Shown piece after piece: positions 1 through 6,360 of a DNA stretch of 8,640 nucleotides (its first letter is position 1; every line of letters begins with the position of its first letter). The notes below the pieces were generated by a model. That model was not told the DNA's origin. It saw nothing but the letters and a program-made list of their open reading frames with translations, and searched no databases. Source of the DNA: Chloroflexota bacterium (GTDB lineage Bacteria > Chloroflexota > Anaerolineae > B4-G1); NCBI GenBank assembly GCA_003648085.1, contig QMOC01000073.1, positions 1-8,640 on the forward strand, in the 5' to 3' direction. The position numbers were made by a program, and so were the translations under genes.

Positions 1-21
1 GGTGAACGTCAATCGAGCCAT
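1..21 (-). CDS. Start of the next gene (first 7 codons only, product unknown)
   Basis: An ATG at 19-21 on the minus strand opens a frame reading MARLTFT to the window edge. It is preceded by a strong purine-rich ribosome binding site (GGAGGAG, 6 nt before the ATG, at 28-34). The gene begins 46 nt after the carboxyltransferase stop codon and has the same orientation, so it is probably co-transcribed with it. In such a position a biotin carboxyl carrier or biotin carboxylase subunit would be plausible. Seven residues cannot identify the product, and that suggestion is guesswork from context. The call rests only on the ribosome binding site, start codon and spacing. Confidence 0.5.
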
Positions 22-33
22 CTCTCTCTCCTC

Positions 34-70
34 CATTTGTTCATTTGTCATTTGCTCATTTGTCATTTCA
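34..70 (-). repeat. Short tandem repeat (15-nt unit, AAATGA core) at a gene junction
   Basis: Positions 41-55 and 56-70 are near-identical 15-nt units (13 of 15 bases), and a partial further copy lies at 33-40. Read on the minus strand this gives five ATG triplets, at 34, 42, 49, 57 and 64. The four from 42 to 64 read as ATGA, an overlapping start and stop. The last unit includes the carboxyltransferase stop codon (68-70). The repeat ends just before the ribosome binding site of the next gene. It may be a replication-slippage microsatellite or may assist translational coupling; the sequence does not distinguish these. Confidence 0.7.
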
Positions 71-1618
71 CAACGGGATATTCCCATGCTTCTTCGGCGG
101 GTTCGCGTCCCGCTTGTTCTGCAGCATCCGCAGCGCCTCGATGAGACGGGGGCGGGTCTCCTGGGGCTCGATGACGTCGTCAATGTAGCCGCGGGCGGCG
201 GCAATGTAGGGGTTGGCGAACTGTTCCCGATACTCCTGCACCAGCCGAGCCCTCTCCGCCTCCGGGTCTTCGGCGGCGGCGATCTGCTTGCGGAAGACGA
301 TATTGACCGCTCCCTCCGGCCCCATCACCGCGATCTCCGCCGTCGGCCAGGCATAGGAGATGTCGCCCCGGATGTGCTTGGAACTCATCACGTCGTAGGC
401 TCCGCCGTAGGCCTTGCGGGTGATGATAGTGACCTTGGGGACGGTGGCCTCGCAGTAGGCCCAGAGGAGTTTAGCCCCGTTGAGGATGATACCGTTGTGC
501 TCCTGATCCACCCCCGGCAGGAAGCCCGGTACGTCCACGAAGGTGACCAGGGGAATGTTGAAGGCGTCGCAGAAGCGCACGAAGCGGGCACCTTTCCGGG
601 AGGCGTTGATGTCCAACACGCCAGCCAGCACCAGCGGTTGCTGGGCCACAATGCCGACGGAGAAGCCCCCCAGCCGGGCGAAGCCGACGATGATGTTTTG
701 CGCCCAGTGTTCGTGCACTTCCAGGAACTGCCCGTCGTCCACCACGCGGCGGATGACCTCTTTCATATCGTAGGCTTTGGTGGGGCTATCTGGGATGATG
801 GTTATGAGTTCTTCGTCCATCCGATCCTCCGGATCGGCGGTGGGGACGAAGGGCGGGTCCTCCAGGTTGTTCTGGGGGATGTAACTCAGGAGTTGGCGGA
901 TGAGGGCTAGGCAGTGCTCCTCGTTCTCGGCGGCGAAGTGAGCCACGCCGCTCTTGGAAGCGTGGGTCATCGCCCCGCCCAGTTCCTCAAAAGTGACCTC
1001 CTCGCGGGTAACCGCCTTGATGACCTCCGGGCCGGTGATGAACATGTGGCTGGTGTCCTTGGTCATCAGGATGAAGTCGGTCATCGCCGGGGAGTAGACC
1101 GCGCCTCCGGCGCAGGGACCGAGGATGGCGGAGATTTGGGGGATCACGCCGGAGGCGAGGACGTTGCGCAGGAAGATGTAGGCGTAGCCGGCCAGGGAGA
1201 CGACCCCCTCCTGGATGCGCGCCCCACCGGAGTCGTTGAGGCCGATGACCGGTGCACCGTTCTTCATCGCCAGGTCCATAATCTTGCACACCTTCTCGGC
1301 GTGAACCTCGGAGAGGCTGCCGCCGAAGACGGTGAAATCCTGGGAGAAGACGTAGACCAGCCGGCCGTTGATCGTGCCCCAACCGGTGACGACGGAGTCG
1401 CCCAGGTATTTCTGCTTCTCCACGCCGAAGCCGACGGCGCGGTGGGTGACGAACATGTCCAGTTCGCGGAAGGAGCCGGGGTCCAAGAGTTTCTCCACCC
1501 GCTCGCGAGCCGTCATCTTGCCCTTCGCGTGCTGGCGGTCAATGCGGGCTTGCCCGCCGCCGAGGCGGGCCTGTTCCCGCATGCGATGCAGTCGCTCGAT
1601 TCTGGGATCAACGGGCAT
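68..1618 (-). CDS. Acyl-CoA carboxylase carboxyltransferase subunit (propionyl-/methylmalonyl-CoA type)
   Basis: This 516-residue protein is full length for the PccB/MmdA family (about 510-540). The family transfers a carboxyl group between carboxybiotin and an acyl-CoA such as propionyl-CoA, or removes it from methylmalonyl-CoA in decarboxylases. Both crotonase-like halves are present. The N-terminal half has [10 protein letters not shown] (129-138) and [12 protein letters not shown] (167-178). The C-terminal half has [18 protein letters not shown] (361-378) and the [14 protein letters not shown] loop (402-415). Asp409 in that loop corresponds to a position known to favour propionyl-CoA over acetyl-CoA in actinobacterial PccB; the alignment is from memory. 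The ATG is supported by GGAGG 7 nt upstream. Biotin carboxylase and carrier subunits are not in the window, so carboxylase versus decarboxylase is open. A terminator-like hairpin and promoter candidate upstream suggest a separate transcript from pxpC. Confidence 0.93.
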   Translation of the reverse strand: MPVDPRIERLHRMREQARLGGGQARIDRQHAKGKMTARERVEKLLDPGSFRELDMFVTHRAVGFGVEKQKYLGDSVVTGWGTINGRLVYVFSQDFTVFGGSLSEVHAEKVCKIMDLAMKNGAPVIGLNDSGGARIQEGVVSLAGYAYIFLRNVLASGVIPQISAILGPCAGGAVYSPAMTDFILMTKDTSHMFITGPEVIKAVTREEVTFEELGGAMTHASKSGVAHFAAENEEHCLALIRQLLSYIPQNNLEDPPFVPTADPEDRMDEELITIIPDSPTKAYDMKEVIRRVVDDGQFLEVHEHWAQNIIVGFARLGGFSVGIVAQQPLVLAGVLDINASRKGARFVRFCDAFNIPLVTFVDVPGFLPGVDQEHNGIILNGAKLLWAYCEATVPKVTIITRKAYGGAYDVMSSKHIRGDISYAWPTAEIAVMGPEGAVNIVFRKQIAAAEDPEAERARLVQEYREQFANPYIAAARGYIDDVIEPQETRPRLIEALRMLQNKRDANPPKKHGNIPL

Positions 1619-1657
1619 AGTTGGGCCTCCGTTCGTGATTATGCTTCATCAGTGCTA

Positions 1658-1687
1658 ATGATACCACAATTTTCCGTCTCTGAACAA
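1658..1687 (-). promoter_or_regulatory. Extended -10 promoter candidate for the carboxyltransferase gene
   Basis: On the minus strand the gap contains TATCAT (1658-1663), five of six matches to the sigma-70 -10 box, preceded by TGG, giving the TGn extension. An 18-nt spacer separates it from a poor -35 (TTGTTC, 1682-1687, three of six). The predicted start of transcription near 1650 would leave a leader of about 30 nt containing the GGAGG ribosome binding site. The extended -10 could compensate for the weak -35. This is a by-eye match only. Confidence 0.45.
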
Positions 1688-1706
1688 AGCCCGGGCCTCC
1701 CGAGGC
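1682..1706 (-). terminator. Terminator-like hairpin after pxpC
   Basis: Read on the minus strand, GCC(T)CGGG (1699-1706) pairs with CCCGGGC (1689-1695). The result is seven G:C pairs with one bulged T and a 3-nt loop, followed directly by TTTGTTC (1682-1688). It starts 10 nt past the pxpC stop codon. The stem is short but all G:C and the tail is only moderately T-rich, so it may be a partial terminator. The T-rich tail overlaps the -35 of the downstream promoter candidate. Confidence 0.45.
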
Positions 1707-1716
1707 GACAGGGTGT

Positions 1717-2655
1717 TCATCGCACCTCCTCCAGGGCTTTCATCATCCTGCGATAACGCGATTGGGCCTCCTCAACACCGATAGCCTCGAACCTGACGGT
1801 GCTCTGGCCGGGCAGGCATTGGGCCAGCAGCGGGATGTCGGCGCTGATGACGGTGGCGATCTTGGGGTATCCACCGGTCGTCTGCCGGTCGGCCATCATG
1901 ACGATGGGCTGCCTGTCGGCGGGCACCTGCACCGCTCCCAGCGGGATGCCGTCGGAGATGATGTCCGCCCGCCCTTTGTGGGCTATCTCCGGCCCCTGAA
2001 GGCGATACCCCATCCGGTCGGACGTGGGGCCGACCTGGTACTCGCCGGACAGGAAAGTCGCCATCCCCTCATCAGTGAAGTAGTCATCCTGGGGGCCGAG
2101 CACGACGTGTATCTCGGGCGCGTCGCTGTAATCGGGGACGAGGTTGGAGGGGAACGACCGGCCGGCCCGTTCGGGAAGATGGAAGGGCACCACGCCTACA
2201 GGAATGACATCGCCCTGGCGGAGCGCGCGGCCTTCGACTCCCCCGAAGCCGCCGCTCAGGTAGGTTGACCGGGAGCCCATGATGGGCATCACGTCAATCC
2301 CTCCCGCCACCGCCAGGTAAGCGCGGCACCCGCTCTTACGATCACCAAATGTGATGGTCCATCCCTGGCGCACGAAGATCGCCATCCATGGGGGCATCTC
2401 CCAATCGTTCACCCGCAGCGACAGGTCGGCGCCGGTGACTGCGATGAGGCACTTGTCGGTGGCCCTCAGCGTGGGGCCGGCAAGCGTTATCTCCAGAGCG
2501 GCCGCATGGGGGGGATTGCCCACCAGGAGATTGGCGGCCCGCAACGCGAATTGGTCCATCGCTCCGGAGACGGGGACGCCGTACCGCTCGTAGCCGTACC
2601 GTCCCAGGTCCTGGACGGTGGTGAGCAAACCGGGCTCCAAGACTTCAAGCGCCAC
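1717..2655 (-). CDS. pxpC: 5-oxoprolinase subunit C (biotin-dependent carboxyltransferase-like, KipA family)
   Basis: This 312-residue protein has the usual PxpC/KipA/YbgK length. PxpABC hydrolyses 5-oxoproline (pyroglutamate) to glutamate at the cost of ATP in the cytoplasm. The B and C subunits are homologous to the allophanate hydrolase/urea carboxylase KipI and KipA-like domains. Family landmarks are TTVQDLGRYGYERYGVPVSG near the N-terminus (12-31), AYLAVAGGI (112-120), GSRSTYLSGGFGG (127-139), TSDRMGYRLQGP (211-222), and SDGIPLGAVQVPADRQPIVM continuing into ADRQTTGGYPKIATV (234-269). The start is a GTG inside the end of pxpB (11-nt overlap), with an AAGGGG-like ribosome binding site upstream, which points to translational coupling. 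No frameshift or missing motif is visible. It is the last gene before a terminator-like hairpin. Confidence 0.94.
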   Translation of the reverse strand: MALEVLEPGLLTTVQDLGRYGYERYGVPVSGAMDQFALRAANLLVGNPPHAAALEITLAGPTLRATDKCLIAVTGADLSLRVNDWEMPPWMAIFVRQGWTITFGDRKSGCRAYLAVAGGIDVMPIMGSRSTYLSGGFGGVEGRALRQGDVIPVGVVPFHLPERAGRSFPSNLVPDYSDAPEIHVVLGPQDDYFTDEGMATFLSGEYQVGPTSDRMGYRLQGPEIAHKGRADIISDGIPLGAVQVPADRQPIVMMADRQTTGGYPKIATVISADIPLLAQCLPGQSTVRFEAIGVEEAQSRYRRMMKALEEVR

Positions 2656-3346
2656 TCTTTGCCCCTTCCATCAAGGTGTGAAACTCCTCCGCCGAGATCG
2701 GCACGAAGCGCACCCGGTCTCCGGGTCTAAGGAGGGTCGGTGGGATGCGTGCAGGGTCAAACAGCGTGGCCGGCGTGCGGCCGATCAGCCGCCAGCCGCC
2801 GGGAGTGGTGATGGCGTACATGCCGGTCTGGGAGCCGGCGATGCCCACCGAGCCCGCCGGCACCAACTTGCGAGGCGTGGGGAGGCGAGGGGTGGCGAGG
2901 GCCTCCGGGAGCCCGCCCAGATAGGTAAAGCCGGGTGTGAAGCCCAGCATGTAGACTGTGTAGGTAGCGCCGGAGTGAAGCCGCACCACCTCCTCGACGG
3001 AGAGGCCGTTGTGTTCGGCGACGAACTCGGTGTCCGGCCCGAACTCCCCACCATAGACGGTGGGTATCTCGACCAGCCTGGGCTCCGGTAGGGGAATCTC
3101 CTCACATTTTCCAAGCACGTCGAGGACAAACGTCTTGGCCTCTTCAAAGGAGAGACAAAGGGGGTCGTAGTGCACGAGGAGGGAACGATAGGTGGGGACG
3201 GCTTCTCCCAGGCCGGGGAAGGGGTTTTGCTCCAGGGCGTGGGCGAGGACGTGGACTCTGTGGTTTACTTCGGGGCTGATCTCGTCACCAAACTCGACCA
3301 CCAGCGCCGCATCGCCGGCCAGAAGGAAGCGAGGCTCACCGTACAT
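2645..3346 (-). CDS. pxpB: 5-oxoprolinase subunit B (KipI family)
   Basis: This 233-residue protein matches PxpB/KipI/YbgJ in length and motifs. It opens with FLLAGDAALVVEFGDEI (7-23) and continues with SLLVHYDP (55-62). The conserved core is YTVYMLGFTPGFTYLGGL (129-146), followed by VPAGSVGIAGSQTGMYAIT and TPGGWRLIGRTP (162-192), and it ends with LRPGDRVRFVPI (206-217). PxpB and PxpC form a complex that works with PxpA in ATP-dependent 5-oxoproline hydrolysis. In Bacillus, KipI itself inhibits a sporulation kinase, but the presence of pxpA and pxpC favours the metabolic role. The ATG at 3344-3346 lies two codons after the stop of the DUF2848-like gene, in the same frame. There is no convincing ribosome binding site, so translation probably depends on ribosomes finishing the upstream gene. 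Confidence 0.94.
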   Translation of the reverse strand: MYGEPRFLLAGDAALVVEFGDEISPEVNHRVHVLAHALEQNPFPGLGEAVPTYRSLLVHYDPLCLSFEEAKTFVLDVLGKCEEIPLPEPRLVEIPTVYGGEFGPDTEFVAEHNGLSVEEVVRLHSGATYTVYMLGFTPGFTYLGGLPEALATPRLPTPRKLVPAGSVGIAGSQTGMYAITTPGGWRLIGRTPATLFDPARIPPTLLRPGDRVRFVPISAEEFHTLMEGAKSGA

Positions 3347-3352
3347 CTTGCG

Positions 3353-4042
3353 TCATCTTGAACCTGGCAACAGACGGATCGCATATCTATGGCACAAGCG
3401 CCTATCCAGCACCGGGTCGTACATCTCGATCTCGAATTCGTCGGCGTAGATCAATCTATCTCCCACGGTCGGGACAGTTCCGGAAAACAGCACCAGGCCA
3501 GGCCCGCTCGCTCCGACAACATTCATCAGTGTCTGGATATCTATCAGTGCCTCCAGAGAACGGGCCTGATACAGCATCCTTTCGCCGTCCTTCACGGCAT
3601 GGCTTCGAATGATGATGTCATCCCAGTGATCCTTCACCTCGTTGTAGGGCCAAACGCGCTGCGGGATCACTTTAGGGTACATCTGCTTGGCCTTGGGCAC
3701 GCTTGTCTTTTCCAATTCCCGGTCCGTGTGATCGCTGCCGACCGTCACGTATACCTCATCCGCACCTATGAGCACGACGTACTCCACTTCGCCCGACGTT
3801 TCTGCGTTCTGGACTTCGATCACCCCGTCGGTGGTGAGGAGATAGGTGCTCACAGGATAGGCGACGGGCGTTCGTTCTGGGGCAGGCACACCGATCTTGC
3901 GCAACTCTTCGATGTGCTTCCGCACCTCCTCCTGATTCCTCCCCGCGTACCCTCCACAAAACAGGATCTCGACCACAAATTTCAGGTCTTCTTCCCCTGC
4001 CTGTCGCTCGACGATCAGATCAACGCTCTTACCCACGGCCAA
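3353..4042 (-). CDS. DUF2848-family protein, putative fumarylacetoacetate-hydrolase-like enzyme
   Basis: This 229-residue protein fits my memory of the uncharacterised DUF2848 family. Landmarks are AGRNQEEVRKHIEELRKIGVP (33-53), SGEVEYVVL (83-91), TVGSDHTDRELE (100-111), PKVIPQRVWPYNEVKDHWDD (123-142), LFSGTVPTVG (185-194) and EFEIEMYDPVL (202-212). The order GEVE, then SDHTDRELE, then SGTVPTVG, then a terminal E-x-E strand parallels the metal-binding and TGTP regions of fumarylacetoacetate hydrolases. A C-C bond or amide/lactam hydrolase activity is therefore inferred, not shown. It sits between pxpA and pxpB, where no extra gene is needed for 5-oxoprolinase. The first possible start is TTG at 4045. 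I prefer the adjacent TTG at 4042, since GGGGAG (4048-4053) is then 5 nt away; a GTG at 4036 also exists. It overlaps the pxpA end by 14 nt. No signal peptide or membrane segment is seen. Confidence 0.85.
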   Translation of the reverse strand: MAVGKSVDLIVERQAGEEDLKFVVEILFCGGYAGRNQEEVRKHIEELRKIGVPAPERTPVAYPVSTYLLTTDGVIEVQNAETSGEVEYVVLIGADEVYVTVGSDHTDRELEKTSVPKAKQMYPKVIPQRVWPYNEVKDHWDDIIIRSHAVKDGERMLYQARSLEALIDIQTLMNVVGASGPGLVLFSGTVPTVGDRLIYADEFEIEMYDPVLDRRLCHRYAIRLLPGSR

Positions 4043-4808
4043 CAAAACTCCCCAGCGTCGCTACCTCGATCCCCGCTTCCTCCAACTTTCGTCTCATTGT
4101 CCTGACGATTTCGACGGCGGTGGGGGTATCGCCGTGAACGCATAAAGTGTCCACGTGCAGAGGTATCTCCTCACCTGTGTAGGCGACGACTGTCCCGTCG
4201 CGCACGATTCTGACCGCGCGCTCGGCTGCCAACTCCGGCTCCTCTATCACAGCACCGGGAAGTCTGCGGGAGCGCAACGTCCCGTCGGAATTGTATGCCC
4301 GGTCGGCGAAGCCCTCGCTGGCGACGCGCATCCCTGCCTCCCGCGCCGCCTCGACCAGTGCCGCGCCGGCCAGCCCAACCACAATGAGGTTCGGATCAAC
4401 CCGCGCGACACCGCGAACAATGGCCCGCGCCATCTCGATGTCTTTGGCAGCCATGTTGTAGAGCGCGCCGTGGGGCTTGACGTGGGCCAGTTCCGCGCCG
4501 ACCGAGCGGGCGAAAGCGGCCAACGCCCCCACCTGGTACAGAACATAATTCTCGATTTCATCAGGCGCCAGATGCATTCGGCGGCGACCAAAACCCAGCA
4601 AATCCGGGAAGCCGGGATGAGCGCCGATGCCCACCCCATGTCGGGCAGCCAGGCGCACAGTCCTATCCATCACCACGGGGTCGCCGGCGTGGTAGCCACA
4701 GGCGATGTTGGCCGAAGTGATCAGAGGCATCAGCGCCTCGTCGTTACCGACTCGATAGACGCCGTAACTCTCCCCCACGTCGCAGTTGAGGTCAATTATC
4801 CTGCTCAT
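4029..4808 (-). CDS. pxpA: 5-oxoprolinase subunit A (LamB/YcsF family)
   Basis: This 259-residue protein has the typical PxpA/YbgL/YcsF length and carries the full motif set. These are DLNCDVGES (6-14), NIACGYHAGDP (34-44), GIGAHPGFPDLLGFGRR (60-76), HVKPHGALYNMA (109-120), EGFADRAYNSDGTL (165-178) and LCVHGDTP (222-229). The fold is a glycoside hydrolase/deacetylase-like barrel, with the conserved Asp and His residues presumed catalytic. With PxpB and PxpC it performs ATP-dependent opening of 5-oxoproline to glutamate. The ATG lies 5 nt after the livF stop codon, so the oxoprolinase genes continue directly from the transporter operon. The upstream ribosome binding site is weak. Older databases call this family a lactam utilisation protein. 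Its order here is A, extra gene, B, C. Confidence 0.95.
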   Translation of the reverse strand: MSRIIDLNCDVGESYGVYRVGNDEALMPLITSANIACGYHAGDPVVMDRTVRLAARHGVGIGAHPGFPDLLGFGRRRMHLAPDEIENYVLYQVGALAAFARSVGAELAHVKPHGALYNMAAKDIEMARAIVRGVARVDPNLIVVGLAGAALVEAAREAGMRVASEGFADRAYNSDGTLRSRRLPGAVIEEPELAAERAVRIVRDGTVVAYTGEEIPLHVDTLCVHGDTPTAVEIVRTMRRKLEEAGIEVATLGSFVGRG

Positions 4809-4813
4809 CTCGC

Positions 4814-5518
4814 TTACATCCCCAGATAAGCCTGGCGCACCAGGTCTGTCTCCAGCAACTCCTCCCCCGTCCCCTGGAGCACGATGTTCCCCGTCATCAG
4901 CACGTAGGCTCTATCGGCCAACTCCAGCGCCTCACGGACGTTCTGCTCCACCAGCAGAATGGTGATTCCCTCTTCGTGGATCTGCTTCAGGGTGTCGAAG
5001 ACCTTGCTCACCAGAATGGGCATCAGGCCCAGTGAGGGTTCATCCAGCATCAGGAGTTTGGGCCTCGACATCAGCGCTCGCGCTATGGCCAACATTTGCT
5101 GCTCGCCGCCGCTCAATGTCCCTGCCCTCTGATTGCGCCTCTCCTCCAGGATGGGAAATAACCTGAAGATCTGCTCGAGCGTCTCTGCCTTCTCCTCATC
5201 GGACTTGCGCGTATACGCTCCCAGGTAGAGGTTCTCCACCACGCTCAGGCGGGAGAATATGCGCCGCCCTTCCGGGACGTGGGCAATGCCCATCCTTACT
5301 ATCTCATACGGGGGGCTGCGGTCAATCCGCGTCCCCGCGAACTCTATCTGGCCCGCGACGGGGTGGAGCAGACCCGAGATGGTCTTGAGAATCGTGCTCT
5401 TCCCGGCCCCGTTGGAGCCGACGATAGACACGATTTGCCCTTCCTCGATCTCGAATGAGACCTCGTGCAGGGCCGGAATGTCATCGTAGCAGACCCTGAT
5501 CCTGTCAACTCGCAGCAC
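4814..5518 (-). CDS. livF: Branched-chain amino acid-type ABC transporter ATP-binding protein LivF
   Basis: This 234-residue ATPase has all canonical motifs: Walker A GSNGAGKST (34-42), signature LSGGEQQ (135-141), Walker B LLMLDEPSLGL (155-165), and VEQN (190-193) where most ABC ATPases have a switch histidine. The VEQN form is normal for LivF. Together with LivG it powers import by the LivH/LivM permease. Its GTG start overlaps the end of livG by 14 nt and has GGGGAGAG just upstream. It immediately precedes pxpA, linking transport to the oxoprolinase-type genes. The substrate cannot be read from the ATPase. HAAT-family transporters handle branched-chain amino acids but also urea, short amides and other small compounds. 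Confidence 0.95.
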   Translation of the reverse strand: MLRVDRIRVCYDDIPALHEVSFEIEEGQIVSIVGSNGAGKSTILKTISGLLHPVAGQIEFAGTRIDRSPPYEIVRMGIAHVPEGRRIFSRLSVVENLYLGAYTRKSDEEKAETLEQIFRLFPILEERRNQRAGTLSGGEQQMLAIARALMSRPKLLMLDEPSLGLMPILVSKVFDTLKQIHEEGITILLVEQNVREALELADRAYVLMTGNIVLQGTGEELLETDLVRQAYLGM

Positions 5519-6233
5519 GGTATCTCTCCCCTAAGTATGCTTTGATGACCTTTTCGTTGGTAGCGATCTCCTGGGGCAGGCCCTCGGCGATTATCTTGCC
5601 GTAGTCCAGGACGATGATACGGTCGGAGATGGGCATGATCACCGACATGACGTGCTCAACCAGAAAGATGGTAATGCCCTTCCGGCGGATTTCGCCGATC
5701 AATTCCACCGCTTCCTCGGTTTCTTTGGGGTTCAAGCCAGCGATGGCCTCGTCGAGCATCAAGAGCCGGGGGTCTGTAGCCAGTGCCCGCGCCATCTCCA
5801 CGCGCTTCTTGTGGGCGACGGTCAGGCCGCCGGCAAGGAGATCCTTGTTCTCCAGTTCTCCCACGAACTCCAACACCTCCAACGCCTTCTCTCTGGCCCC
5901 GTCGGCGTCGGGGATGCGGGAAAAGGCCCCGACCATCACATTATCGAGCACGGTCATGCCTTTGAAGACTCTCACCAGTTGGAAAGTGCGGGCTATCCCC
6001 CTCTTACAAACTCTTTCCGGTGGAAAGCCGGTGATTTCCTCGCCGGCGAAACACACGCTCCCCTCATCCGGGGTATAGAACCCGGCGATGCAGTTGAAGA
6101 GCGTGGTCTTCCCTGCCCCATTGGGGCCGATGAGGCCCACGATCTCTCCTTCCTCGATCTCGATGTTGATGCGGTCGTTAGCCACCAGGCCACCGAACCG
6201 CTTGGTCAGGTTGTTGACTTCAAGCAATGGCAT
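5505..6233 (-). CDS. livG: Branched-chain amino acid-type ABC transporter ATP-binding protein LivG
   Basis: This 242-residue ATPase begins with the LivG-typical LTKRFGGLVANDRINIEIEEGE (9-30). Walker A GPNGAGKTT is at 36-44, Q-loop FQLVRVF at 84-90, Walker B LLMLDEAIAGLNP at 157-169, and the switch histidine in VEHVM at 192-196. The usual LSGGQ signature is replaced by LTVAHKK (137-143), and the Walker B proline is replaced by Ala (DEA). A similar LTLA-x-x-KR subfamily exists among LivG proteins as I recall it, so this is probably a functional variant. Its ATG has a GAGG-type ribosome binding site 9 nt upstream. A 123-nt gap containing inverted repeats separates it from livM; it overlaps livF downstream. 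Confidence 0.95.
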   Translation of the reverse strand: MPLLEVNNLTKRFGGLVANDRINIEIEEGEIVGLIGPNGAGKTTLFNCIAGFYTPDEGSVCFAGEEITGFPPERVCKRGIARTFQLVRVFKGMTVLDNVMVGAFSRIPDADGAREKALEVLEFVGELENKDLLAGGLTVAHKKRVEMARALATDPRLLMLDEAIAGLNPKETEEAVELIGEIRRKGITIFLVEHVMSVIMPISDRIIVLDYGKIIAEGLPQEIATNEKVIKAYLGERYRAAS

Positions 6234-6257
6234 CTTCTTTGACCTCGTGATTTGAGG

Positions 6258-6360
6258 GTAGGGGCGCGGTTACCGCGACCGTACGCCCACCGTCTCCTGT
6301 TCCGGCGACCAGGAGCATAAAAGCGGAGAGCACCACGGGGCGCGGTAACTGCGCCCTTAC
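6258..6360. repeat. Pair of 23-nt inverted repeats in the livM-livG gap (REP/MITE-like)
   Basis: The copy at 6258-6280 (plus strand) and the copy at 6338-6360 (minus strand) agree at 20 of 23 bases. They face each other across a 57-nt interior. Each copy is itself partly palindromic, for example GGGCGC...GCGCCC at 6338-6343 and 6351-6356, and CGCGGT-T-ACCGCG within the first. The right copy includes the TAA stop codon of livM (6357-6359). No target-site duplication is obvious. In the transcript the two copies could pair into a long hairpin between livM and livG. The 123-nt gap (6234-6356) shows nothing else clear apart from the livG ribosome binding site. Confidence 0.65.

Noticed and set aside
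34..70. CRISPR-like array at the left edge
   Set aside because: The repeat unit is 7-15 nt and directly tandem without unique spacers, which is a microsatellite and not a CRISPR.
2..1756. Long plus-strand open frames opposite the carboxyltransferase (2-910 and 914-1756)
   Set aside because: They are antisense shadows of a full-length PccB-type gene in GC-rich DNA. Their translations are Gly/Val/Asp/His-rich with no family motif and no ribosome binding site.
2645..3346. KipI as a sporulation-kinase inhibitor
   Set aside because: Adjacent pxpA and pxpC and the absence of any sporulation or kinase gene make the 5-oxoprolinase role far more likely.
3389..4829. Plus-strand open frames of 238 and 224 codons opposite the DUF2848-like gene and pxpA
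   Set aside because: Both lie on the strand opposite well-supported genes, have no recognisable motifs, and run past the boundaries of the real genes.
5652..6242. Plus-strand open frame of 196 codons opposite livG
   Set aside because: It is complementary to an ATPase with intact nucleotide-binding motifs; the translation shows no domain.
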